Part shown: positions 54,372 through 63,730 of the stretch, piece by piece
Layout: every line of letters begins with the position of its first letter
Position numbering within the stretch: position 1 is the stretch's first letter
From: Pontibacter vulgaris
GTDB lineage: Bacteria > Bacteroidota > Bacteroidia > Cytophagales > Hymenobacteraceae
Direction: 5' to 3'
NCBI RefSeq assembly: GCF_022758145.1
Contig: NZ_JAJVDH010000003.1
Location: 124,001 to 188,000 of the forward strand
Length of the DNA: 64,000 bases
Program-made: the position numbers and the translations under genes
The notes under the pieces: model-generated
The model's database searches: none
Seen by the model: the letters and a program-made list of their open reading frames with translations, nothing else
Told to the model about the DNA's origin: nothing

Positions 54372-57101
54372 ATGGTATATGTTCCATCGGCCACGTACAG
54401 GCTGCAGGTATCTCCCAAGCTTAAGCTGCGCGATATAAAAAAGCTTATTCCATACTTTCATAGTTTAGGGGTCAGCACGTTATACTTTGCGCCGCTTTTT
54501 TGTGCCCGCCCCGGCAGCGAACATGGCTATGATGTTACTAACCCGCTGCAGCTGAACCCCGAAGTAGGCACTCTGGAAGAGCTGGAGGAAATTTCTGCCT
54601 TACTGAAAGAGCATGACATGGGCCTTTTGCAAGACATCGTGCCCAACCACATGGCCTTTCACCCGAACAATGGCTGGCTGATGGATGTGTTTGAAAAAGG
54701 GCCGAAATCTGAATTTTATACTTTCTTCGATATCAATTTCCAGCACCCGGATTTTAAAGGGAAAATAATGGTGCCTTTCCTGGGCGAGCCACTGCAGAAA
54801 GTGCTCGAAGCCAGGCAACTAAAACTTGCATTCGGCGAAACCGGATTTAGCCTGCAGTACTTCGACAGCAAGTATCCGCTAAGTATAGAAAGCTACGAAA
54901 AGCTATTGCAGAACGTAGCTGCAAAAACATCAGATGTTAAAGCTAAATCAGCTTTTGCATCTGATGTTGATAAACTCCTTAAGTCAGCTTCTGCAAGTAA
55001 AGTTGCTAAAGATGAATGGGCGGAAGCAAAGGCTATACTATATAAAAACATACAGCATCATAAGGCTATAAAACAGGCTCTGGTGCAGCTGCTTGAAAGT
55101 ATAAACAAAGACCCGCAAACGCTGCAACAACTCCACGATGCCCAACATTTTATACTTTGCCACTGGCAGGAAACAGAGAAAAGAATCAATTACCGGCGCT
55201 TTTTTACGGTTAACGAGCTCATCTGCCTTAGTATGGAACGTCCGGAGGTATTCAGTAAATATCATGAGCTGATTAAAAAACTGACGGATAAGGGTATTTT
55301 CCAAGGCCTGCGTGTTGACCACGTAGATGGTTTATTCGACCCGGATTCTTACCTGGAAAAACTCCGAAAACTTGCCGGTGATGAGACATACCTGGTTGTA
55401 GAAAAGATACTGGAAGGAGAAGAAAACCTCCCTGATTACTGGCCCATACAAGGCAATAGTGGCTACGATTTCCTGGCTTGGGTAAGCAACCTCTATACCG
55501 ATGCTGAAGGCGAGAGAAAGCTTACAAGACTTTACAAAAAAATCGTACCCGACGCCGCCACCGATTACGATAAACTGGTTTTCGAGAAGAAGATGTTTAT
55601 CCTGAAAACACAGATGCCGGGAGAGCTGGAAAACCTGTTAAAATTGCTCCAGGAAACTAGCCTGATCCCGACTGGTGAAGATGAAAATACCTGGCGAAAT
55701 GCGTTGGGCATACTGCTGGCATCATTCCCGGTGTACAGAATTTATACTCGGCAGTTTCCGTTATCAGAACTGGCGGAAGAAGTGATCGCACATGCATTTA
55801 AAGAAGCTGAAAAACGAGGCCCGGAACACAAAGAAAAACTGCAGCACCTTCGCACGCTGTTTATACATGAGAATCAGGATTCGGAGCAGCGCCTGCAGTA
55901 TAAGTTATACTTTGTGATGCGCAGCCAGCAGTTTACAGGTCCTCTGGCAGCAAAAGGTGTGGAAGACACAACTTTCTACAACTATAACCGCCTTATTTCG
56001 CTTAACGAAGTTGGCAACAGCCCTGAACTTTTCCACCTACGCCGCCGTGATTTTCATGAGCTGATGCAACACAAACTCAGCACTTACCCGCACTCGCTAA
56101 ATGCTACGGCCACACACGATACTAAACGCGGAGAGGGCTCAAGAATGCGCCTGGAAGTACTAAGCGAGCTGCCCGATGAATGGGAAGAGCAGGTACAGAA
56201 CTGGCTGGAAATTGTGCGGAAACATCCTGCTGCCAAAACACTTACAGCAAACGATTTATACTTTATACTTCAGACGTTGGTGGGTGTAATGCCGCTTGAA
56301 GGCACCGTAGATGAAACGCTTGTAGAGCGCGTACAGGAATACCTGATAAAAGCATTCCGGGAGGCAAAAGTAAGTACCAACTGGATATCGCCAAACAATG
56401 AGTACGAACAAGCAGCGAAAGACCTGGTAGCGCATTTGCTACAGGAAAAAGGGGAATTTTTGGCGGCTTTCCTGCCTTTCTTTTTTAAGCTGTCGCACTA
56501 TGGCTGGCTATATTCGCTTTGCCAGACCATGCTGAAACTGAGCAGCCCCGGAGTGCCCGATATTTACCAGGGTTGCGAGCTCTGGGATTTCAGCCTGGTA
56601 GACCCTGATAACCGCCGCCCCGTAGACTACGAACTGCGACAGAGCTTTTTGGATGAACTAAAGCAACTCGACAAAAAAGAAAGTATAAAACTGCACCAGC
56701 AACTGCTGCAAAACCCTGCCGATGCTCGCGCAAAACTATACCTGATCTGGAAAGTACTAACCCTGCGAAAAACTCAAAAAGCAATATTTGATCACGGCAA
56801 TTACCAGCCACTAACTATAACCGGAAAGTATAAAAACAATGCAATGGCATTCGCGCGAGCGTATGAGGGCAGTTGGTACCTGGTAGTAGTGCCGCGTTTA
56901 CTTACACAGGTAATTTCAGAAAACGAGCTGCCGCTGGGGCAACAAGTATGGCAGGACACCGCTGTTACTTTACCGGCAGAGGCGCCAAAACAATGGGAAA
57001 ATATCTTTGGTGAGACAAGTATAACAGGACAGGATTCTTTGCCGCTGGCAGCTATACTTCAAACATACCCGGTAGCACTTTTAACCGCAACAACAGCATG
57101 A
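54372..57101 (+). CDS. treY: Malto-oligosyltrehalose synthase
   Basis: 909 residues of GH13_26. 'SATYRLQVSPKLKLRDIKKL' in the first 25 residues, 'GSEHGYDVTNPLQLNPEVGT', 'QDIVPNHMAF', nucleophile Asp316 in 'GLRVDHVDGLFDPD', 'VVEKIL.GEE' and 'NATATHDTKRGEGSR' identify it. It turns the reducing end of a malto-oligosaccharide into a trehalosyl unit. A lineage-specific Lys/Ala/Ser-rich insert ('SDVKAKSAFASDVDKLLKSA') lies at about 188-215. The stop overlaps malQ (ATGA at 57098). Confidence 0.95.
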   Translation: MVYVPSATYRLQVSPKLKLRDIKKLIPYFHSLGVSTLYFAPLFCARPGSEHGYDVTNPLQLNPEVGTLEELEEISALLKEHDMGLLQDIVPNHMAFHPNNGWLMDVFEKGPKSEFYTFFDINFQHPDFKGKIMVPFLGEPLQKVLEARQLKLAFGETGFSLQYFDSKYPLSIESYEKLLQNVAAKTSDVKAKSAFASDVDKLLKSASASKVAKDEWAEAKAILYKNIQHHKAIKQALVQLLESINKDPQTLQQLHDAQHFILCHWQETEKRINYRRFFTVNELICLSMERPEVFSKYHELIKKLTDKGIFQGLRVDHVDGLFDPDSYLEKLRKLAGDETYLVVEKILEGEENLPDYWPIQGNSGYDFLAWVSNLYTDAEGERKLTRLYKKIVPDAATDYDKLVFEKKMFILKTQMPGELENLLKLLQETSLIPTGEDENTWRNALGILLASFPVYRIYTRQFPLSELAEEVIAHAFKEAEKRGPEHKEKLQHLRTLFIHENQDSEQRLQYKLYFVMRSQQFTGPLAAKGVEDTTFYNYNRLISLNEVGNSPELFHLRRRDFHELMQHKLSTYPHSLNATATHDTKRGEGSRMRLEVLSELPDEWEEQVQNWLEIVRKHPAAKTLTANDLYFILQTLVGVMPLEGTVDETLVERVQEYLIKAFREAKVSTNWISPNNEYEQAAKDLVAHLLQEKGEFLAAFLPFFFKLSHYGWLYSLCQTMLKLSSPGVPDIYQGCELWDFSLVDPDNRRPVDYELRQSFLDELKQLDKKESIKLHQQLLQNPADARAKLYLIWKVLTLRKTQKAIFDHGNYQPLTITGKYKNNAMAFARAYEGSWYLVVVPRLLTQVISENELPLGQQVWQDTAVTLPAEAPKQWENIFGETSITGQDSLPLAAILQTYPVALLTATTA

Positions 57102-58615
57102 TCATAGAGAACAGAAGCAGCGGAATTTTACTGCACATTACATCATTGCCTTCTGCATACGGAATCGGTGACCTGGGCCCGGAAGCGTATAAATTTGCCG
57201 ATCTGCTGGATGAGGCCGGGCAACGTTTCTGGCAGATACTGCCCCTTAACCCAACCGAAACAGGCATGGGTAATTCTCCTTACAGCAGCCACTCAGCTTT
57301 TGCCTTTAACCCGCTACTGCTCAGCCCCGACCTGTTATTCAAAGATGGCTTGCTGGAGAAAAAAGACCTGAAGCCGAACTATACTTTCAGAAATGATCGT
57401 GTAGATTTTGAGGCAGTTACAGCATTCAAAAAGGCTATCTGCACAAAAGCATACATTAATTACAGGCGCAAGGATAATTTTAAAATGCAGCAGGCTTTCG
57501 AATATTTCCGGGAACAGCACCAGTCCTGGCTGCAGGACTATAGTTACTATGTTGCTTTCCGCAATTATTTTAATGGAAAAAACTGGCTGGAGTGGGATAA
57601 ATCTATCAAAAACAGGAAAGAGAAAGAATTAAAAAAGCTTGCCGAGAAACTGGAAGAAGAAATAGAACGCGAGCAGTTTCTTCAGTTTTTATTTCACAGG
57701 CAATGGGAACAGCTACAAGATTATTGTAACAAGCGCGATATTCATTTTATTGGTGATATGCCTTTTTATGTAAGCCACGACAGCGCCGATGTATGGGCAA
57801 ACCCCAAAGACTTTAAGCTTGATAAAGAGGGTAGACCAACGTCAGTTTCCGGCGTTCCACCGGACTTTTTCAGCGAAACCGGCCAGCTGTGGGGCACACC
57901 AGTATATAACTGGAAAGAGCTGGCCCGGAATAATTTTGATTGGTGGATGCGCCGAATCGATCATAACCTACGCCTGTTCCGACTGCTGCGCCTCGACCAC
58001 TTCCGTGCCTTTTCGGCTTATTGGGAAGTGCCTGCCGGCGATGATACTGCCATTAACGGTAAATGGGTAAAATCGCCTGGGCATGAGTTGCTAAGCCTGA
58101 TCATGAAATATCATCCGGAAAAGCCAATTATTGCAGAAGATCTGGGAGATATAGATCAGCCTGTGCGCGAACTGATCCATGCATTTAACCTGCCGGGTAT
58201 GGTAGTGCTTTTGTTTGCTTTTGAGAGTAATGATATCGCTTTTGAAAGTTCTTTTCTACCCCATAACCACGTTAAGAACAGCGTAGTTTATACCGGGACT
58301 CACGACAACAGCACAACCTGTGCCTGGTTTCAAAATGCTACTCCAGCTACCAAACAGATTTTCAGTGATTATACCAATCAGAAAATAACTAAAAATAACG
58401 CACACGAAGTAATGCTACGCCTGGCTTATGCTTCGGTGTCGCAGCTTGCTATAGTACCCATGCAGGATGTTCTGGGATTGGGTGCTGAGGCTACTTTTAA
58501 CAAACCATCTACTATAGATGGCAACTGGGAATGGCGCCTGAAGCCCGGGCAGTTCACGAAAGCCCATGCTAAAAAACTTTATAAACTGGTGAAGCTATAT
58601 GGCCGGCTACGCTGA
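57098..58615 (+). CDS. malQ: 4-alpha-glucanotransferase (amylomaltase)
   Basis: 505 residues of GH77: 'SGILLHITSLPSAYGIGDLG' (7-26), 'QILPLNPTETGMGNSPYSSHSAF' region, 'RLLRLDHFRAFSAYWEVP' with the nucleophile Asp, 'IIAEDLGDI' with the acid/base Glu and 'YTGTHDNSTT'. It disproportionates maltodextrins, here the short oligosaccharides left by TreY/TreZ. It is the last gene of the treZ operon and overlaps treY by 4 bp. Confidence 0.96.
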   Translation: MIIENRSSGILLHITSLPSAYGIGDLGPEAYKFADLLDEAGQRFWQILPLNPTETGMGNSPYSSHSAFAFNPLLLSPDLLFKDGLLEKKDLKPNYTFRNDRVDFEAVTAFKKAICTKAYINYRRKDNFKMQQAFEYFREQHQSWLQDYSYYVAFRNYFNGKNWLEWDKSIKNRKEKELKKLAEKLEEEIEREQFLQFLFHRQWEQLQDYCNKRDIHFIGDMPFYVSHDSADVWANPKDFKLDKEGRPTSVSGVPPDFFSETGQLWGTPVYNWKELARNNFDWWMRRIDHNLRLFRLLRLDHFRAFSAYWEVPAGDDTAINGKWVKSPGHELLSLIMKYHPEKPIIAEDLGDIDQPVRELIHAFNLPGMVVLLFAFESNDIAFESSFLPHNHVKNSVVYTGTHDNSTTCAWFQNATPATKQIFSDYTNQKITKNNAHEVMLRLAYASVSQLAIVPMQDVLGLGAEATFNKPSTIDGNWEWRLKPGQFTKAHAKKLYKLVKLYGRLR

Positions 58616-58633
58616 TACTTTTATACTTATACC

Positions 58634-58686
58634 ATTACGCAAATCCCTAATGTTATCGTCCCGAGAGGATTAGGGATTTGTGTAAT
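58634..58686 (+). terminator. Long inverted repeat after malQ, probable terminator
   Basis: 58634-58651 (ATTACGCAAATCCCTAAT) pairs with 58669-58686 over 18 positions with one G-U, loop 17 bases. It lies 18 bp after the malQ stop. There is no T-run after it, so it may also be a repeat element. The rest of the 362-bp gap (58687-58977) shows nothing I can identify. Confidence 0.55.
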
Positions 58687-58977
58687 AGAGTGAGGCCCCG
58701 CCGCGTTACATTCTAAGTATAAAATAAAAAGTAGCCTGAGGCTAAGAGAGGCGGGCAAGTGAAATAAATTATCGCTGTTTTGGACGAGGATGTAACCATA
58801 CAGGTAGCTTCCAGACAGAGATGACGGGAAGATTGAATTCTTCTTAAGTTGATGGCACTGGGACAAGCATGGTCTTAACTTTCTGGTATTTTGTTTTTTA
58901 TCTTCTGAAAAAAGTTTATTTTAGATGCACAAACAGGCGTTGCCTGCATTGCCTTACACATCAGATAAACTTAAACT

Positions 58978-59541
58978 ATGGCCTACTCTTCCAATGAATT
59001 TGCGCTGGGTACTGTTGCCCCGGATTTTGCCTTACTTGATACCGTATCAGACAAGCTGATTTCGCTGCACGATCTGGCCTCTACAAAAGCAACTGTGGTA
59101 ATGTTTATCTGTAACCACTGCCCGTATGTAAAGCATATTCTGCCACAGGTTGTTGCCCTGGCAAAAGAGTATCAGCAGCAAGGTATAGGTTTTGTAGCTG
59201 TAAATGCCAATAACGCTGCCGACTCGCCTGAAGATGGCCCGGAGCAAATGAAAGCACTTGCCACAGAATTAGGTTTTTCATTCCCTTACCTATACGACCA
59301 GACACAACTGGTAGCACGTAGCTTTCATGCTGAGTACACACCCGAGTTTTATGTTTTTGACCGCAACATGCGCCTTGCCTATCATGGCCAGTTTGATGAT
59401 GCCCGACCAAAGAACGAGCTACCGGTTACAGGCCAGGACCTGCGCCACGTGTTAGATGATCTGCTACAAGGCCGACAGCCTGCCGGAGAGCAAAAACCCG
59501 GTATTGGTTGTGGCATTAAATGGAAGCGTCGGGCAGCTTAG
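58978..59541 (+). CDS. Thioredoxin-fold protein (AhpC/TSA-like)
   Basis: 187 residues: 'LGTVAPDFALLDT' (10-22), the redox motif 'FICNHCPYVKHILPQ' with Cys45 and Cys48 (CNHC), 'FVAVNANNAADSPEDG', the cis-Pro region 'FHAEYTPEFYVFD' and an 'AYHGQFDDARP' block typical of this peroxiredoxin-like/redoxin subfamily. No signal peptide, so a cytosolic thiol oxidoreductase. Its last 26 bp overlap the end of the convergent L,D-transpeptidase gene. A further C-terminal Cys lies in 'GIGCGIKW'. Confidence 0.9.
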   Translation: MAYSSNEFALGTVAPDFALLDTVSDKLISLHDLASTKATVVMFICNHCPYVKHILPQVVALAKEYQQQGIGFVAVNANNAADSPEDGPEQMKALATELGFSFPYLYDQTQLVARSFHAEYTPEFYVFDRNMRLAYHGQFDDARPKNELPVTGQDLRHVLDDLLQGRQPAGEQKPGIGCGIKWKRRAA

Positions 59542-60343
59542 CGCTTTGCTCATTTACCAGTTCGGTAAACGCGGTGGCATGGTCCAGGTAATCCGAAGTA
59601 TAAGCATCATTGGCAGCATGTATATATAGGGTGGTTTTACCCATTACCGCATTAATAATTTCTTCATGATCTTCCATTGGCAAGGCCGGGCAACCGAGGC
59701 TACGGCCTAACCTACCCTGTTGCGCAATTACTTTTTCGCTGGCATACTCGGCGCCGTGCATTACAATGCATCTGTCCAGAGCGTTAGAATTAAATGCTTC
59801 ATCCATTCCATCGAGTTTGAGTGAGAGACCGTGCTTGCCGTGGTAAGTAGCCTCGGTTACATAAAAACCAATGCTGCTCATGTAGCTGGCATTATCATTC
59901 GAAAAACTCTCAGCATACTCTACTCCTGAGTTGCGGCCATGCGCTACATAGGTATTAAATAGTACTTGTTTTTTTTCCAGATCGAGCACCCACAACCTTT
60001 TTTTGGTTGATGATTTTGTAAAATCCACTACCGTGATGATGGGCTTTTCAGAGAGTTTACCATCATGTTTCAGATTATAATAACCGGTAAGTGCTTTGCT
60101 AAAAACCTCAAACCGTAGCCCGGCTTTTTGCAGGTTCATCTCATCGTATAAACCATAAGCCACCTGGTCAAATTTCATTACTTTATAGTTCAGTATTTTA
60201 GCCTTAGTACGCTTTGCATCCGACTTGGCCATGGTAGCTCCACCTACCGGAATAGAAACAGGTGTAAGTATGAGCGGCGCAAACAACGGCAACAAACGCT
60301 TGGCAACTTTCTTTTTTGTATATCTCAACCTTATTTTTTTCAT
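59516..60343 (-). CDS. L,D-transpeptidase catalytic-domain protein (YkuD_2 type)
   Basis: 275 residues. The N-terminus is basic followed by a hydrophobic stretch ('LLPLFAPLILTPVSIPVGGA', 17-36), a signal peptide or anchor. The catalytic domain shows 'RCIVMHGAEYAS' with His196 and 'GRLGRSLGCPALP' with nucleophile Cys218, the H...SxGC pattern of L,D-transpeptidases, in the PF13645 arrangement ('NTYVAHGRNSG'). It should act on murein stem peptides in the periplasm. It is convergent with, and overlaps by 26 bp, the thioredoxin-like gene. Confidence 0.88.
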   Translation of the reverse strand: MKKIRLRYTKKKVAKRLLPLFAPLILTPVSIPVGGATMAKSDAKRTKAKILNYKVMKFDQVAYGLYDEMNLQKAGLRFEVFSKALTGYYNLKHDGKLSEKPIITVVDFTKSSTKKRLWVLDLEKKQVLFNTYVAHGRNSGVEYAESFSNDNASYMSSIGFYVTEATYHGKHGLSLKLDGMDEAFNSNALDRCIVMHGAEYASEKVIAQQGRLGRSLGCPALPMEDHEEIINAVMGKTTLYIHAANDAYTSDYLDHATAFTELVNEQSAKLPDASI

Positions 60344-60606
60344 AACTTTTTGGGTTGGCCTAATTTCTTTGTACGACCTACTGCTGCCATAGTTCTCAAT
60401 TAAGCCCTATCTACAAGTATAACCAGCCGGTACCGTGTACAAATTCTTACTGCGTAAGCAAGTTTATGAAAGTGTAAGTGTGTAAGGCTTTTTATAAGTA
60501 TAACTCCGGAACCTAAATAACCAGTTGATTCGTACCTATACGCCTGTCAGTTTTTCAGCATTTCTGTTTATCTTTACAAGCATTTCTAACATAAAATCAC
60601 AAGCTT

Positions 60607-61506
60607 TTGAAGTTAGCTGCCATCGATATAGGATCTAACGCAGTTCGTTGCCAGATCTCCAATGTGCTCAACCAGAATGGTAACGTTATTTTTAAACGGG
60701 TAGAGTATGTGCGCTATCCCATTCGTTTCGGCGAAGATGTTTTTAATACCGGTTACATCAGCGAATACAAGATCCAGAAATTTATAAAACTACTGCATGC
60801 GTTTAAGTTGCTGCTGGATGTGCACGATGTAAACTACCACATGATCTGCGCCACTTCGGCAATGCGCTCTTCTGAAAATGCACCTGAAATACTGAACCGG
60901 GTACGCGAAGTGCTGGGCATGGAAATAGAGGTAATTGATGGCGAAACAGAAGCAGAACTGATAAACAAAGTAATTGTTAATTTCCTGGATGAGCGCAACT
61001 ACCTGCACATAGATGTGGGCGGCGGCAGCACTGAATTTAACATTTATGTGAACCGCGAGAAAATGGCTTCACAGTCGTTTGAGCAGGGCTCGATTCGGCA
61101 CATGCATGGAGTGGATTCAGAGGAGCTTTGGAATAAAATGCGCCACTGGATCGAAGAAAATACGCGCAAATACCATTTATCCCGCGCCATTGGCACAGGT
61201 GGTAACATTAACAAAATCTATGATCTGTCGGGTAAGCTGGGAGGCAAACCTATTTTCCGTAAACAGATAGAGGAAATTGTAGCCCAGATCGGAAGTTTGA
61301 GTATGCAGGAGCGCATGACAGAACTACTTCTGAACCCTGACCGCGCCGACGTTATTTTACCAGCCGCTGAAATCTATTTATCAGCCATGAAATGGGCGAA
61401 ACTGGAAAGTATGCTGGTGCCTGCCGTGGGCCTTAAAGATGGCATGCTGCACGCCTTGTACGAACAGCATTACCCCGAGCGCTTCATTATCAGCAACATC
61501 AGTTAG
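60607..61506 (+). CDS. Ppx/GppA-family phosphatase, TTG start
   Basis: 299 residues. 'LAAIDIGSNAVRCQI' (3-17) is the phosphate-1 loop of the ASKHA fold; 'HLHIDVGGGSTEFNIY' region and 'RAIGTGGNINKI' follow. Exopolyphosphatase activity is suggested by the convergent ppk1 gene, but GppA-like pppGpp hydrolysis is possible. TTG 60607 must be the start: a stop (TAA 60592-60594) lies five codons upstream in frame and no ATG or GTG precedes the conserved region. Confidence 0.88.
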   Translation: MKLAAIDIGSNAVRCQISNVLNQNGNVIFKRVEYVRYPIRFGEDVFNTGYISEYKIQKFIKLLHAFKLLLDVHDVNYHMICATSAMRSSENAPEILNRVREVLGMEIEVIDGETEAELINKVIVNFLDERNYLHIDVGGGSTEFNIYVNREKMASQSFEQGSIRHMHGVDSEELWNKMRHWIEENTRKYHLSRAIGTGGNINKIYDLSGKLGGKPIFRKQIEEIVAQIGSLSMQERMTELLLNPDRADVILPAAEIYLSAMKWAKLESMLVPAVGLKDGMLHALYEQHYPERFIISNIS

Positions 61507-61555
61507 TAATACTTTGGCTCTACAGACTTCTGAGAAAATGAAGTGTATGAAGACA

Positions 61556-61614
61556 AAGTATAAAAGCAGAAAAGGCCCGGGATGATCTTCCGGGCCTTTT
61601 CTGCTTTTATACTT
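61556..61614. terminator. Very long bidirectional terminator between ppx and ppk1
   Basis: A perfect 25-bp stem (61556-61580 with 61590-61614, loop 9) whose core is GCAGAAAAGGCCCGG and whose outer six pairs are an inverted pair of the AAGTATAA motif. Confidence 0.92.
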
Positions 61615-61624
61615 ATACATTGGG

Positions 61625-63730
61625 CTAAACCAACTCTGCTTCTACTACTTCCGTGCTGTAAGCGCGGCTGTAAAATAGCTTGTGCACATCTATTACTTCT
61701 TCGTTTGCGGCAGGGCGCTTTTTAAGGTAAGTACCATCTTCGCGCATAATGTAAGAATTCACATTATCCAGCAGGTTGTAATGAAGTATGTTAATGGCTT
61801 CGCGTTTCAGTTCTTCGTTTGCGATCAGGAAAAGTGCTTCTACACGACGGTCGAAACTACGCACCATTATATCGGCACTGCCCCCGTATACTTTTGACTC
61901 ACCATTATTATGGAAATAGTATAACCTGCTATGTTCCAGGTACTCGCCAACTATAGAACGCACTGTAATATTCTCGCTCAGCTCTTCTCGGCCCGGCCGC
62001 AGGCAGCAGATACCACGCACAATAAGTTTTATAGGTACGCCTGCTTTAGAAGCTTTGTAAAACTCATCAATTACTTCCTTATCCTCCAGCGAGTTTATTT
62101 TAATAACGATACCACTTTTCAGTCCTTTCTTAGCATTCCGCGCCTCATTCCGGATAAGCTCAATGAGTTGCTGGCGCATGCTGTTTGGCGATGTAAGCAG
62201 GTACTTATACTCGTTAGGGCGTGAATGGCCTGTAATTACATTAAAGAATTCAGACACGTCGTGGGCGTATACTTCGTCGGTTGTCAGCAAACTCACATCG
62301 GTATAAAGGCGGGCTGTTTGCTCGTTGTAGTTACCACTGCCAATGTGTACATAACGCGTAACCTTCTCTCCTTCTTTCCGGATGATCATCAGCATTTTTG
62401 TATGTGTTTTATACTTGCTGATACCATAGATAACGAAACATCCGGCCTTTTCTAAACGCTCGCCTTCTTTAATATTACGCTCTTCATCAAAACGGGCTTT
62501 TACCTCGAACAATACCGAAACGTGCTTTCCGTTTTCAGCAGCCTTCAGCAAAGCAGCAGTTACTCTTGACTGATCTGCCAGGCGGTAAATAGTTTGCTTA
62601 ATACCAAGTACGTAAGGGTCTTCGGCGGCGCGCTCCAGCAGAGCTACTACAGGCTCCATGCTATTATACGGGTGGTGCAGCAACACATCGTGCTCCTTCA
62701 GGTACTCAAACATATCCACGGTTTCGGCAGGAAGGCTTAGCGGCGTTACTGGTGGCGGTTGTTTAAAGCATCGTTCTTTGAACTGACGGTGGTTGATGAT
62801 CTGCCAGAGCGAGCGCAGGTCTATCAGGCTGGCCATGGTGAAAACGTTGGCATTATCAATTACCCAACGCTCCTTCAAAATCTTCATCATCAAAGGCGAA
62901 GGGTTCCGCTCTACCTCCATGCGCACCACACGGCCTTTCTTTCGCGTTCGCAGCTTTACCTTTATCTCCTGTACAAAATCAGCATCAATATCATCCGATT
63001 CTTCCAAAGTAAAGTCGCCGTTGCGGGTTATCCGAAACAGGTTTACCGATACGATCTCCACATTGCGGAAAAGCTTCTTGATCTTCCAGCGGATGATCTC
63101 CTCTATCGGTACAAAAATTATTTTATCCTTGCGGTTGATCTCATAGAAACGTGCCAGGTTACCCGGAATCTGTACAAACGTAACACGGTCCTGCGCTTTC
63201 TGCTCTTCGGTGGTGCGTGTAACCACGCCAAAGGTAAGCAGTTGATTCATCAGCAACGGGAAACCGTGGTAGTTATCGTACACCATGGGTGTAAGCAGCG
63301 GGAAGATCGTGTTCTTAAAGTATGAATCTACTTTTTTCTGCTCTATTTCAGTCAATTCTTCTACCTGCAGCACATCAAAGCCATGCTTCGAGAATAAGGG
63401 TTTCAGTTCGTTGCTATAGGTCAGGTACTGGTCGTTTACAAAACGGTGGGCATAATCGAGCAGCTTTTTACGGAAAGGTAATTCTCGCAAACCTGAATAA
63501 TCATGGCGCTCTTTACCATAATCGATATAGTTGTATAAACTGCCTACCCTGATCATGAAAAACTCATCCAGGTTAGAGGCTGTAATGGCCATGAATTTAA
63601 GCCTATCGAAAATGCTTTTGTTTGTATCGCGGGCCTGGTCAAGTACCCGGTAATTAAATCGCAGCCAGCTCAGGTCGCGGCTTATGTATTTACTTTTCTT
63701 TATCTGGTCAGAAACCTTATTGACAAGCAT
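61625..63730 (-). CDS. ppk1: Polyphosphate kinase 1
   Basis: 701 residues. N domain 'YISRDLSWLRFNYRVLDQA' (15-33), 'FMAITASNLDEFFMIRVG' (46-63), then the phospholipase-D-like halves with 'YVHIGSGNYNEQTARLYTD' (near residue 460), which carries the autophosphorylated His, and 'RGICCLRPG'. It makes polyphosphate from ATP reversibly. Start ATG 63730 has 'MLVNKVSDQIKKSKYI'. It is convergent with the Ppx/GppA-like gene. Confidence 0.97.
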   Translation of the reverse strand: MLVNKVSDQIKKSKYISRDLSWLRFNYRVLDQARDTNKSIFDRLKFMAITASNLDEFFMIRVGSLYNYIDYGKERHDYSGLRELPFRKKLLDYAHRFVNDQYLTYSNELKPLFSKHGFDVLQVEELTEIEQKKVDSYFKNTIFPLLTPMVYDNYHGFPLLMNQLLTFGVVTRTTEEQKAQDRVTFVQIPGNLARFYEINRKDKIIFVPIEEIIRWKIKKLFRNVEIVSVNLFRITRNGDFTLEESDDIDADFVQEIKVKLRTRKKGRVVRMEVERNPSPLMMKILKERWVIDNANVFTMASLIDLRSLWQIINHRQFKERCFKQPPPVTPLSLPAETVDMFEYLKEHDVLLHHPYNSMEPVVALLERAAEDPYVLGIKQTIYRLADQSRVTAALLKAAENGKHVSVLFEVKARFDEERNIKEGERLEKAGCFVIYGISKYKTHTKMLMIIRKEGEKVTRYVHIGSGNYNEQTARLYTDVSLLTTDEVYAHDVSEFFNVITGHSRPNEYKYLLTSPNSMRQQLIELIRNEARNAKKGLKSGIVIKINSLEDKEVIDEFYKASKAGVPIKLIVRGICCLRPGREELSENITVRSIVGEYLEHSRLYYFHNNGESKVYGGSADIMVRSFDRRVEALFLIANEELKREAINILHYNLLDNVNSYIMREDGTYLKKRPAANEEVIDVHKLFYSRAYSTEVVEAELV

